Source: Actinokineospora sp. NBRC 105648
GTDB taxonomy: Bacteria > Actinomycetota > Actinomycetes > Mycobacteriales > Pseudonocardiaceae
DNA length: 64,000 nt
Direction of reading: 5' to 3'
NCBI RefSeq assembly: GCF_030269645.1
Contig: NZ_BSTR01000003.1
Location: forward strand, 186,001 to 250,000
A program made the translations under genes and the position numbers. How positions within the stretch are numbered: the first letter of the stretch is position 1; each line of letters opens with the position of its first letter. Positions 8,709 to 16,811 of this stretch are shown piece by piece. The notes under the pieces were generated by a model. It did no database searches and was not told where the DNA came from. It was given only the letters and a program-made list of their open reading frames with translations.

Positions 8709-9682
8709 GCTCGGGCCTTGTCCTGGTGGGTTGGTGCCGCGGCCGTGAACTCGGCGTGGGCGGCGGCGACGGCGTCGGGGTGGCGCTGGCGGCGTTCGTG
8801 GTCGGCCAGGGCGCGGTAGATGCTGGCCAGGCTGGGGTTGCGGCCCTTGTTCTTGCCGGTGGGGATGATCAGGTCGGGGCGGATGTCCTCGACGGACTCG
8901 CCGCGGGCGCGGCGGCGCAGCACGGTGTGCAGCATGTCCTCGGTGATGACCGGCGGGCGTCCGCCGTGGTTTCCCTTGCGGGCGGCGGTGTTGAGTCCTT
9001 CGAGGGTGGCTTCGCGGATGTTCTCGCGTTCGGTCTCGGCCATCGCGGCGAAGAACGCGAACAGCATCCGTCCGCTGCCCGACGGGTCGTAGATGCCGGT
9101 GAGGGGTCCGGCGAGCATCTCCAGGGCGATGCCGTGGGCGGTGAGGTGGTCGGCCAGCGCGGTGAGCTCGGCGGAGTCGCGGCCCAGTCGCTTCATCTCG
9201 TAGACGGTGAGGATGACCCGGCAGTGCGGGGCGTGGGCCTTGATCTGCCGGCAGGTGTCGAGAGCCTTCTCGAACTTGGGACGCACGCGCACGCGGGTGG
9301 AGACCTTCTCGGCGAAGACCTTGTCGGCCGGGATGCCGTGCGCGGCCAGCGCGTCGAGCTGGGTGCGCAGCTCCTGGGTGAGGTGCGAGCAGCGGGCGTA
9401 GCCGATGCGGATGTCGGCGGCCGGGCGGTCGTCGGGGATCGGCGCCGGGGGCGGGGTGCCCGGCCGCCACGGCTGACCCGGTGAGCGGTCGGCGGGGACG
9501 GGCACGCGCAGCAGCTTGGCCAGTCGGGGCACCTTGGTGAACCGGCCGGTGTGGTAGGTGGTGGCGACCGCGCCGGAGCGGGACCGGCACGGCGAACCCG
9601 GCTGGACCGCGCAGCGGGGGCACGGGTGCCGCTCGACCTCATCGGCGTCGGACGGGACGGCGGGTTCCAACTCGCTGTTCAC
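8705..9682 (-). CDS. tnpR: Tn3-type serine recombinase (resolvase) with an N-terminal zinc-finger-like domain
   Basis: 325 aa. The resolvase catalytic domain starts at about residue 91: IRIGYARCSHLTQELRTQLD, with the nucleophile Ser99. It continues with the core YEMKRLGRDSAELTALADHL and the long helix AFFAAMAETERENIREATLE, and ends in a helix-turn-helix. An 80-residue N-terminal extension has C21-x2-C24-x7-C32-x11-H44, a pattern found in actinobacterial CxxC...C...H small domains and not in classical TnpR. It resolves cointegrates at res. It is divergent from the cargo operon at 9914, with the res-like region between, and is followed by the Abi_C gene in a 4-base overlap. Confidence 0.9.
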   Translation of the reverse strand: MNSELEPAVPSDADEVERHPCPRCAVQPGSPCRSRSGAVATTYHTGRFTKVPRLAKLLRVPVPADRSPGQPWRPGTPPPAPIPDDRPAADIRIGYARCSHLTQELRTQLDALAAHGIPADKVFAEKVSTRVRVRPKFEKALDTCRQIKAHAPHCRVILTVYEMKRLGRDSAELTALADHLTAHGIALEMLAGPLTGIYDPSGSGRMLFAFFAAMAETERENIREATLEGLNTAARKGNHGGRPPVITEDMLHTVLRRRARGESVEDIRPDLIIPTGKNKGRNPSLASIYRALADHERRQRHPDAVAAAHAEFTAAAPTHQDKARA

Positions 9683-9689
9683 CCCGGAA

Positions 9690-9830
9690 TCCTCTCACAA
9701 ACATTTCTCAAAACTAGGTGGCGACACGGTTTGAGTGAGAACGGGTTGTGAGAGAATAACCGGCCTGCGTAGGCCGTCTCGGAGGTGCTCTCGGCATCCT
9801 TCTCGAAATGGATCGTTTTGAGAAGTGACT
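9690..9830. promoter_or_regulatory. Putative res site: three dyads built on TTCTC / GAGAA
   Basis: Two facing copies (CTCTCACAA...TTCTC at 9692-9713 and its near-complement GAGAAC...TTGTGAGAG at 9737-9754) form one large inverted repeat. A third dyad, CTTCTC-GAAA...TTTT-GAGAAG, lies at 9799-9824. Tn3-family res regions hold three resolvase-binding dyads beside tnpR. This region starts 8 bases from the resolvase start codon and probably contains its promoter as well. Confidence 0.65.
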
Positions 9831-9913
9831 AGGCCGGATGGCCCTTGTGGAGTCAGTGGATAGCCTTTACTGTTCATCTTTAGTAGAGATTGGCAATTAA
9901 TCATGGAGGTCGG

Positions 9914-10258
9914 GTGGACAGCTACGAGGCACTGCGCACCGCAGTGGCGAACAACGACGGACTGCGCAAGACCACGATGGACACGCTCAAGAAGATCCAA
10001 GGGGCGGGTCGACTCGGGGTACACGTACGCACCGAGATCAGCCGGGCCCTCGAATCACACGGTCTCGGACACCTACCCCAGGAGCTTCCACCGAACCAGG
10101 AGGACGTGGTGCGGCTCTACCTGCTGGGCAGCCCGGTCGCCGACATCATCAAGGCGGTCCTGAACCCTAGCGACCGGGGCGACGAGACTCTCCGGTCCAT
10201 CGGCGGCTCCGAAGCCGAGGACCTGCTGCGCCAGATCCGGCAGCTCGTCTGTGGCTGA
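9914..10258 (+). CDS. Unknown 114-aa protein coupled to a NYN nuclease
   Basis: GTG start preceded by GGAGGT (spacing 3); a TTG at 9890 is a less likely alternative. The protein is helix-rich and charged, starts VDSYEALRTAVANNDGLRKT and has a conserved-looking middle, EISRALESHGLGHLPQELPP followed by LYLLGSPVADIIKAVLNP. There are no membrane segments or known motifs. It ends a few dozen bases before the nuclease start, and an alternative start of the nuclease frame overlaps it. The arrangement (small protein, then RNase-fold protein) resembles toxin-antitoxin pairs, but that is inference. Confidence 0.7.
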   Translation: MDSYEALRTAVANNDGLRKTTMDTLKKIQGAGRLGVHVRTEISRALESHGLGHLPQELPPNQEDVVRLYLLGSPVADIIKAVLNPSDRGDETLRSIGGSEAEDLLRQIRQLVCG

Positions 10259-10292
10259 CCCCGCGTTTCCCCACTACAAGAAAGGCACTCCC

Positions 10293-10853
10293 ATGACCCT
10301 GTACGTCTACGTCGACAACTCCAACATCTGGATCGAGGGCCAACGCATCCAAGCGGTCCGCACCGGCCTGGCCCCCGACGTCCGCACCGCGATGGCACGA
10401 CAGATCACCGCACCCTGGACCTACGACTTCGGTAAGTTCTACGACTTGCTCTGTCCACCGGACCAGTTCGTGGGCAGATCGATCCTGTTCGGCTCCAGAC
10501 CACCGGAGAACGACAGCATCTGGCAGAAGGTCCGCGACGCCGACTTCGAGGTGGTGACCTTCGACCGCAGCGTCTTCACCAACAAGGAGAAGCAGGTCGA
10601 CACCGCCCTGGCCACCAAGATGCTGGAGGACTCCTTCACCTACATGAAGTCCGACAAGGGGGACATGGCAGTCCTGGCCGCCGGTGACGGCGACTTCCTG
10701 CCCACGATCCGCTCGTTGCAGGGGCGCGGTCTCGGAGTGCGGGTCGTGTCCTGGAAGCACGCCGTCAGCCGCGAGCTCCGCGACACAGCCGATGAGTTCG
10801 TCGAGCTCGACCCTCACTTCGACTACCTGTCCAGGCCGCCGTCTATCTCATGA
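10293..10853 (+). CDS. NYN-domain (PIN-like) putative RNase
   Basis: 186 aa from ATG 10293 (GAAAGG upstream). NYN/LabA features: Y-V-D8-N-S-N at the N-terminus (YVYVDNSNIWIEG), the central acidic helix KQVDTALATKMLED, and MAVLAAGDGDFLPTIRSLQG with acidic residues followed by GLGVRVVSWKHAVSRELRD. These acidic residues build the Mg-dependent nuclease site in the PIN-like fold. The protein probably cuts RNA. Coupling to the 114-aa upstream gene and residence on a transposon suggest an addiction or defence module (inference). A strong terminator follows. Confidence 0.85.
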   Translation: MTLYVYVDNSNIWIEGQRIQAVRTGLAPDVRTAMARQITAPWTYDFGKFYDLLCPPDQFVGRSILFGSRPPENDSIWQKVRDADFEVVTFDRSVFTNKEKQVDTALATKMLEDSFTYMKSDKGDMAVLAAGDGDFLPTIRSLQGRGLGVRVVSWKHAVSRELRDTADEFVELDPHFDYLSRPPSIS

Positions 10854-10914
10854 CTGCACCAACGGCCAAGCAGCCGCGTGCGCGGATCGCGCCCCGCCGG
10901 TCGAGGTCGAGCAA

Positions 10915-10953
10915 CATCACAGCGTCCTGGCCAGCGGCCAGGACGCTGTGATG
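10915..10953. terminator. Bidirectional hairpin between convergent cargo genes
   Basis: Perfect 18-bp stem (arm CATCACAGCGTCCTGGCC and its complement) around a 3-base loop. It lies between the 3' ends of the NYN gene (+) and the kinase gene (-), so it can serve both. Confidence 0.85.
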
Positions 10954-11040
10954 AAGGCGCACAGCTGCGGTGCGCTGGCACGGCGGGGTTCCGTGCGACC
11001 AACCGGTCAGCTGGCCGGTACGTGCGGCCGCGCATGGTGG

Positions 11041-12522
11041 TCAACGGCGGCGGAAGCTGTTCTCCGGGCGCCGTTCGGGCATCGAGTTGGGGTGGCTCAG
11101 CCTGCCGTTCGAGGCTGTGGCCAACCATCCCGCCCACCTGCCGATGAACTCGTCCAGGTCGTCCACGGTCAGCGGTGTGAACGGCCAGGCAAGCTGCCAC
11201 TCCGCCATGCCGGTCCACAGTGCCTTGGCCGCCTCCGTGCCGGGGTCGAGGGCAAACGGATCCTGCCGCACCGGCCGGTTGAGCAGGGGCGACACCATGA
11301 ACGCCGTCTCGAACCACTGGTAACTGCCCTGGCCGGTGGGGGCGGCGTCGCAGAACCACAACGAGTGCTTGCGCCCCTCGTAGCCGTACCTATCGGCCGG
11401 GATGAGCAGATCGATCTCGGCGTGCGCGATCACGTCGAAGCCAGGGCGGTCCCACGAACCCCACGCCGATTCCGCCGTCCGCGTGGGACCGGTCAGGGTG
11501 AGCACAGCCTGCCCCAAGTGGATCTCCCAGCCGCCACCGCGCACCGCCCGGACGGTGGCTCCCGGGGCGTTACTGGTCAACGCGTCCTTGAAGGCGTCGG
11601 CGATCCTGGTGAAGCTGCGCGTGGCCGCCTCGAACAACCCTGCGCGCCGCTGCTGCTCCGACTGCGCCACGGACTCCGCTCGCACCGACGCGGCCTTGCT
11701 GACGGCTTGGGCGCGGTTGGACTCCTGCAACGCGGCCAACCCGGGTGAGGCAGCCTGTTCGGCCGCGCGTTCGAGGCGCTTGACCAGGTTCACGGCGTTG
11801 GGGCGGGCCTGCGGGGACTTGTACAGACACTCCTCCACCAACGCGGCCAGTACCGCCGGGGCGGACACCAGGTGCGGCACGTCGCCGTGCAGGTGCGCCT
11901 CGCGCAGTTCGTGGACGTACCCGCCGGTGAACGGCGGAGCGCCCGACAGCAGTTCGTAGGCGATGCACCCGAAGGAGTAGACGTCGGTGGCGGCGGTGGC
12001 ACGTTCGTTGCTCCACCGTTCCGGGGCCGCGTAAAGCACGGAGAAGGCACCCTTGCGCGTGTCCGGGGCGGTCGTGGCGTCCGCGTAGCGGGCGATACCG
12101 AAATCGGCCAGGCACCAGTGGCCGTCGAGCAGCAACACGTTGCCCGGTTTCAGGTCACGGTGCACGACGCGGCCTTCCAGATCGGCCAGCGTCACCGCGA
12201 TGTCGCGCAGCACCGCCACGGCCGAGCCGACGTCGAGAGAGCCGTCGACCTGCTTGAGATGTTCTTCCAGAGAGCGTTCCGCGCGTGGCATGACCAGCAC
12301 CCACGCGTCGTCGGTCTCACCATCGTCGATGATCGGCACGACGTTGCGGACCCCGTCCAGCTCCGCGAACAGCAGTTCGCGCTCCGCGCCAGGCTCCTTC
12401 GGCACCAGCTTGACCGCACCGTTCACCCCCGACTCGGAACGCGCCTCCAGCACTTGGCCGTAGCCGCCCCCACCGATCCGGTCGCCGAGCTCCCACACAC
12501 CGTTCTTGCAGGTAACACGCAT
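11041..12522 (-). CDS. Ser/Thr protein kinase with an unknown C-terminal domain (transposon cargo)
   Basis: 493 aa from ATG 12522 (GGAG upstream); an upstream ATG at 12597 overlaps tnpA and is less likely. The kinase domain (about residues 8-275) is complete: glycine loop GDRIGGGGYGQV, AVK Lys38, HRDLKPGN at 121-128, DFG at 140-142, YAAPERW, and DVYSFGCIAYELL. About 220 residues follow without membrane segments or PASTA repeats. They include a helical linker, then RAVRGGGWEIHLGQAVLTLT and a Trp-rich end (WTGMAEWQLAWPFTPL). Chromosomal actinobacterial STPKs usually have a membrane anchor, which this lacks. As mobile cargo it may act like phage-responsive kinases such as Stk2 (analogy only). 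Confidence 0.85.
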   Translation of the reverse strand: MRVTCKNGVWELGDRIGGGGYGQVLEARSESGVNGAVKLVPKEPGAERELLFAELDGVRNVVPIIDDGETDDAWVLVMPRAERSLEEHLKQVDGSLDVGSAVAVLRDIAVTLADLEGRVVHRDLKPGNVLLLDGHWCLADFGIARYADATTAPDTRKGAFSVLYAAPERWSNERATAATDVYSFGCIAYELLSGAPPFTGGYVHELREAHLHGDVPHLVSAPAVLAALVEECLYKSPQARPNAVNLVKRLERAAEQAASPGLAALQESNRAQAVSKAASVRAESVAQSEQQRRAGLFEAATRSFTRIADAFKDALTSNAPGATVRAVRGGGWEIHLGQAVLTLTGPTRTAESAWGSWDRPGFDVIAHAEIDLLIPADRYGYEGRKHSLWFCDAAPTGQGSYQWFETAFMVSPLLNRPVRQDPFALDPGTEAAKALWTGMAEWQLAWPFTPLTVDDLDEFIGRWAGWLATASNGRLSHPNSMPERRPENSFRRR

Positions 12523-12593
12523 CGAACCATCTCCGTTCACACCAGATCCAGAAATGTTAAACACCGGGTCCGACGACGTCGGACCAACGGCGG

Positions 12594-15500
12594 TCACAAG
12601 CCTGGCGAGGGGCGGTCACGGAGCGGGCGGAACCCTTGGCGGGCGTACTCGGCCTCGACCGGGAACTCGTAGGTGCCGTACGGGTTGACGTGTTCCATCA
12701 GCGCCGGGGAGACGTGGGCGAGCAGGTCATGGTCGATGCGGCCGCGGCGGGCGGCCAGATGTTCCAGGGCGAGTTCGAGGTAGGCGGTGTTCCAGGTGAT
12801 GATCGCGTTGACCACCAGCGATAGGCACAGGGCCTGTTCGGTCTGCTGGTCGTGGTGGCGGCGGCGCACCGAGCCCTCGTGGGCGAAGAACAGGTCGCGG
12901 CGCAGGCTGTGCAGCGACTCGCCCTTGTTGAGCTGGCGGGTGATACGGCGCCGGTAGGCCTCGTCGGCGAGGTAGCGCAGCGCGTAGAGGGTGCGCTGGA
13001 GCCCGCCGAACTCGACCAGGGCCTGGGCGGTGGCCGAGCGGCGGGAGGAGGCGTGCAGCCTGCCGACCACCAGCGAGGCGGTGGTGTGCCCGTACTTCAG
13101 GCTGGCGGCCAGGCGCAGCATCTCGCCCCACTGCGACCGGATCAGCCCGACGTTCACGGTTCCGGTGAGCAGCTTTCCCGCGTTGGGGAACGCGCTGGTC
13201 AGGTCCTTGCGGGAGCCGAGACGGTGCAGGGTGATGCCGCCCAGGTCGCGGATGCGCGGGGACAGGGTGAACCCGGTCAGGTTGAACAGGGAGAACACGG
13301 TAAGGGTCTGGCCGGCGGTGTCGGTGGCGTGCTCGGTGATGGGCAGGTCGGTGGCGTTGCCCAGGATCTCGTCGAGCACGTAGACGGCTTTGCGGTCGGT
13401 GACAGGGATGACCTTGGTGCCGTAGGTGGTGTGCTGGTCGGAGACGTGGGTGTAGGTCGACACGCCCTCGTCGACGAAGTACCGCGACATCGCCCGCGCG
13501 GTCAGGCTTTTGCCCCGCATCGGGAACCGCTGTCCGTCTGAGGACGACATCGTCCCGCCGCCCCACACGCTCGACAGCGGCAGCGTGTGGTGGTGATCGA
13601 CGATCGCGGCGTTCGCCGCACGCAGCGTGTCCTCGCGTAGGTACCACTCGGTGGTCCAGGCCAGGGTGTCGTAGGAGATGCCGGAGGCCTCGGACATGGC
13701 GGTCAGGCCGAAGTTGCAGGCCTGCGCGAGGATGGCGGCGTAGAGGTTGCGCCGCAGCTGCGGGTCGCGGTGGGTCTTCCCACCGGCGTGGGTGAGCCGG
13801 TCCGACCACGACGACCAGCGGTCGACCTCAATGAGCAACTCGGTCAGCTGCGGGCGCGGCAGCAGGTCCACCAGCTGCAGGCGCAGCTGCTCGACCGCGT
13901 CGGGCACCGCCATCGCCGACAGCCTGGAGACGACGACCTCGCCCTTGTCGGTCATCCGCACCGGCCCGTCCCCACCGGTCAGCAGCGGCTCCAACTCGCC
14001 CAGCGCGGCGCGCAACTGCTCGCCAACCCGCTCCAACGCCTCGTCCGCGCTCGGCGGGACGTCGACCAGCGCGCAGTACTCCGCCCGCATCCCCTCCCAC
14101 TTCCCAGGCGGGAGCAGCAGGGTGGTCGGGTCGGCGTAGCGGCGCGAACCGGGCACCCACACGTCCCCCGAGCGCAGCGCGTCGCGCAGGCCCAACAACG
14201 TGCACAGCTCCCAGTAGTGCCGGTAGGCGGTGGCATTGCCGGTCTTGCGCGCGTGGTCGAGGTAGCCCCGCCAGCGGGTCGGCACGAACTGCGCCCGCGC
14301 CCCGTCCGGCACCTTGCGCCCGCCCTTCGCGTACAACTCCCGCAACACCTCCACCGCCTCGACCAGCGGCTTCGCCTCGGCCGAGCCGACGAACTCCAGC
14401 GCGGCGACAACGTGCGGGGCGAACTCCCGCAGGTAGGCGAAGCTGGCGTCGATCAGCGCCAGGTGCCCGTGGTCGCGCTGCAACCGGTCGCGCGGGTCAC
14501 GCCGCGCCGCCCGCAGCCGGTCCATCCCGATCCCGCGCCGCAGACGGTCGCCGACCTCGACGTCGGCGACCGTCTCGTCCACCGCCACCGCGAGGATCTC
14601 CTCCAACAGGTCCAGCTTCCGCTCCGATGCCTTGGCCCGCGCGACCAACAGCTCATCGAGCCTGCGGCGGGCCCGGCCCTCCGTCCCGGAGACGGCCTGG
14701 TCGAACATCTGCACCAACTCGTCGAGCACCTCCACCGAACACTCCGCCACCGTCGCCAGCAGCACCGGGAACCTCGTGTCCTCCCCACGGCGGGCCAGCG
14801 CCTGGTTGCTCGCGCGCCGCCCCACCCCGGCCAACCTGCGCCGTCGCGCCTCCGGCAGCCCCGACAGGTCCAGCCGGTGCGCGTCCAACCCGCGCAGATA
14901 GCGCAGCTTGTCCAGCTCGCCCCGGATCGCCATCGGCGAGGCACTGGTCGCGCCGCGGTGCAGCCACGCCAGCCGGGAGACCGACATGCCCTCCTCGACC
15001 ACCAGCAGCCCGTCCAACTCCGCACGACGCGCCCCGGACAGCAGGTGCTCCACCCGCCCGAACACCTCGCCCACGGCGGAGCGACGGACGGTGGCGATGT
15101 GCTCCATCAGCGAGACCACACCCGGCCGCACGACCTTCGCCGAGTGCAGGTACTCGCACCCCAACCGGAACAGCACGCTCGGCGCGTCGTGCTCGATCGC
15201 CCGCGCCAGCAGGAACTCCTCCAAGTCCTTCCACTCCGCCCGGCCCGCGGTATGCCACCCCAACCGGTCCGCGACCACCCGCAGATGCTCCGTGCGGGTC
15301 TGCGCACGGGCTCCGTAACCGGCCAGGTCCGCGATCGGGATCCCCAACTGCACCCCGACCCTGTTCGCCGCGGCCGCCGGCACCGCGGCGACGTCATCGG
15401 GCACGAACCCCAACCAGGGCAACGTGCACAGCTGGATCGCCATCCCGATCCGGTTGCTTGTGCCCCGGGCCGCGCCCTCCAACCATGCTCGGTCGTCCGA

Positions 15501-15605
15501 GCCGAGGGTGAAGTGACGGATCAACTCGTCCCGGCCCAACTCCTCCGGCCACGACCGCAGCCGCCTGATCTCCGCATCGGAGAAGAACTTCGTCGACACC
15601 GCCAC
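12594..15605 (-). CDS. tnpA: Tn3-family transposase TnpA
   Basis: 1003 aa, the usual length for the family. The N-terminal DUF4158-type end-binding region starts MAVSTKFFSDAEIRRLRSWP; the C-terminal catalytic domain keeps the DDE triad: D690 in SSSDGQRFPMRGK, D762 in TEHATDTAGQT, and E896 in LNKGESLHSLRRDLFFAHEG. It catalyses replicative transposition through cointegrates. The GTG start lies about 110 bases inside the right terminal repeat. The frame is intact, so the element may be active. The kinase gene follows after 71 bases on the same strand. Confidence 0.97.
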   Translation of the reverse strand: MAVSTKFFSDAEIRRLRSWPEELGRDELIRHFTLGSDDRAWLEGAARGTSNRIGMAIQLCTLPWLGFVPDDVAAVPAAAANRVGVQLGIPIADLAGYGARAQTRTEHLRVVADRLGWHTAGRAEWKDLEEFLLARAIEHDAPSVLFRLGCEYLHSAKVVRPGVVSLMEHIATVRRSAVGEVFGRVEHLLSGARRAELDGLLVVEEGMSVSRLAWLHRGATSASPMAIRGELDKLRYLRGLDAHRLDLSGLPEARRRRLAGVGRRASNQALARRGEDTRFPVLLATVAECSVEVLDELVQMFDQAVSGTEGRARRRLDELLVARAKASERKLDLLEEILAVAVDETVADVEVGDRLRRGIGMDRLRAARRDPRDRLQRDHGHLALIDASFAYLREFAPHVVAALEFVGSAEAKPLVEAVEVLRELYAKGGRKVPDGARAQFVPTRWRGYLDHARKTGNATAYRHYWELCTLLGLRDALRSGDVWVPGSRRYADPTTLLLPPGKWEGMRAEYCALVDVPPSADEALERVGEQLRAALGELEPLLTGGDGPVRMTDKGEVVVSRLSAMAVPDAVEQLRLQLVDLLPRPQLTELLIEVDRWSSWSDRLTHAGGKTHRDPQLRRNLYAAILAQACNFGLTAMSEASGISYDTLAWTTEWYLREDTLRAANAAIVDHHHTLPLSSVWGGGTMSSSDGQRFPMRGKSLTARAMSRYFVDEGVSTYTHVSDQHTTYGTKVIPVTDRKAVYVLDEILGNATDLPITEHATDTAGQTLTVFSLFNLTGFTLSPRIRDLGGITLHRLGSRKDLTSAFPNAGKLLTGTVNVGLIRSQWGEMLRLAASLKYGHTTASLVVGRLHASSRRSATAQALVEFGGLQRTLYALRYLADEAYRRRITRQLNKGESLHSLRRDLFFAHEGSVRRRHHDQQTEQALCLSLVVNAIITWNTAYLELALEHLAARRGRIDHDLLAHVSPALMEHVNPYGTYEFPVEAEYARQGFRPLRDRPSPGL

Positions 15606-15717
15606 ACCACCCGTCTAGAAGATCAACGACGGGCACATCCTCACGACGCTCTCGCAGCAGACGGAGCCGGGGCCTCACCGGCCTACCTTGCCTCCACGAG
15701 CCATCTCGCAGTTCTGA

Positions 15718-15757
15718 CCAGCGCTAACACGGCCAATCGTTGTTTTTCGGCGCGCGC
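15718..15757 (-). repeat. Right terminal inverted repeat of the Tn3-family element
   Basis: Read on the minus strand it matches the left end (GCGC-R-CGCCGA, AAAACAACGATT-R-GCCGT, GCTGG), with one base fewer than the left copy. It lies upstream of tnpA. Confidence 0.8.
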
Positions 15758-15893
15758 GACCGAGAGGCCGACCACGTCACCCGGATGTCCGCCGTGGGCA
15801 GCCTGGCGTGGCCGGTGGACAACGCCACCAGCTCCAGTGATCCGCCGCAGCGGGCGCAGTCTCCTTGCGGAGACCAGGCGCTGCGCCGGGGTG
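15758..15893 (-). pseudogene. Possible gene fragment with half a zinc ribbon, cut by the transposon
   Basis: The minus-strand frame reads GDCARCGGSLELVALSTGHA then RLPTADIRVTWSASRS and continues directly into the transposon end, where it stops. The C-x2-C knuckle with no second knuckle looks like the N-terminal part of a zinc-ribbon protein truncated by the insertion. No convincing start codon is visible. Evidence is weak, and it does not obviously join to the remnant on the left flank. Confidence 0.25.
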
Positions 15894-16811
15894 TCAGCTC
15901 AGGGCGGCGTCGGACATGGTCAACGTGCCGTTGTCGGCGTCCAGGACCGCCTCGGCGCCCAGTGGGACCGTCAACTGGCCCGGGCAGTGGCCGAAGCCCA
16001 GCTCCCACACCATCGGCAGCCCCAGCCCGCCGAGCAGGTCCTCCACGACCCGGTCGATCTCGGCTAGGTCGCCGCAGCGCGCCCAGGAGCCGAGGGCGAC
16101 GCCGGAGACGCTGGTGAACCAGCCCGCGCGCAGCAGTTGGGTGAGCATCCGGTCGATCCGGTACGGGGCCTCGCCGACGTCCTCCAGCAGCAGGATCGCG
16201 CCGTCCGGGGGTGGGAAGAAGTTCGCCGCGCCCAGGTTGGCGGTGATCAGGGACAGGTTGCCGCCCACCGTCACGCCCTCGGCGACACCGTGGCCCGCGG
16301 TGGCGGTGTTCGGGCCGATGAGCCGCTTGACGCTCTCCGGGTAGAACAGCGTGTCCTGCAGGTGCCGCTGCGCGTCGGCGTCGAACAGCGGTCCGGCGAT
16401 CATCGGCGCGAACAGCGTCACCACGTCGAGCGCGGCGCCCACCGCGTCGTGCAGGACGGTGGTGTCGCTCGAGCCCGCGAGGATCTTGGGACCGGCGGCG
16501 GCCATGGCGTCCCAGTCGAGCAGGTCGAGGACCCGCTGGCTGCCGTACCCGCCGCGCGCGCACAGCACGGCCGCGACCTCCGGGTCGCACCAGGCCGCCT
16601 CGAAGTCCGCGGCGCGGTCGACGTCGCGACCCGCCAGGTAGGGCAGCGTCGGGTGCCGGTCGAGCACGTGCGGGGCGAGCTTGACCGTGAGGTCCCAGGA
16701 CTCCAGCACGGCCACGCCCGCGGCCAGCAGGTCGGGGTCGACTGGGCCCGCCGGGGCGACCACGGCCACCGTGGAGCCGCGGCGCAACCGGGCGGGACGG
16801 GTCCGGGTCAC
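15894..16811 (-). CDS. LD-carboxypeptidase (peptidase S66)
   Basis: 305 aa. S66 features: N-terminal GSTVAVVAPAGPVDPD, the stretch VLCARGGYGSQRVLDLLD, and the nucleophile Ser in KILAGSSDTTVLHDA (G-x-S-D-x-T, the Ser of the Ser-His-Glu triad). They continue with GGNLSLITANLGA and a late acidic/His part (ELGFGHCPGQLTVPLG). The family cuts the L,D-bond in muropeptide tetrapeptides during cell-wall recycling, or self-immunity peptides such as microcin C. Its GTG start overlaps the stop of the S9 peptidase (GTGA), so the pair is an operon. Confidence 0.9.
   Translation of the reverse strand: MTRTRPARLRRGSTVAVVAPAGPVDPDLLAAGVAVLESWDLTVKLAPHVLDRHPTLPYLAGRDVDRAADFEAAWCDPEVAAVLCARGGYGSQRVLDLLDWDAMAAAGPKILAGSSDTTVLHDAVGAALDVVTLFAPMIAGPLFDADAQRHLQDTLFYPESVKRLIGPNTATAGHGVAEGVTVGGNLSLITANLGAANFFPPPDGAILLLEDVGEAPYRIDRMLTQLLRAGWFTSVSGVALGSWARCGDLAEIDRVVEDLLGGLGLPMVWELGFGHCPGQLTVPLGAEAVLDADNGTLTMSDAALS

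Larger units (their letters stand above)
7753..15757. mobile_element. Tn3-family transposon (about 8.0 kb) carrying Abi_C, NYN and kinase cargo
   Basis: It is bounded by imperfect terminal inverted repeats (7753-7793 and 15718-15757). It contains a Tn3-type TnpA at the right end, a serine resolvase, and a res-like region between resolvase and cargo, the standard Tn3-family plan. Cargo consists of an Abi_C-domain protein, a small unknown protein plus NYN nuclease, and a Ser/Thr kinase. No clear 5-bp target duplication was found (CGGTA on the left against GACCG on the right at the assumed edges), so the exact boundaries or the flanks may have changed. Both flanks look like broken coding sequence. 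Confidence 0.85.

Noticed and set aside
7753-15757. A 5-bp target-site duplication
   Set aside because: Compared several edge choices; no matching pentamers were found, so none is claimed.
13770-16067. Very long plus-strand open frame (765 codons)
   Set aside because: Mirror of the TnpA gene and crossing the transposon end; Arg/Gln/Pro-rich shadow translation.
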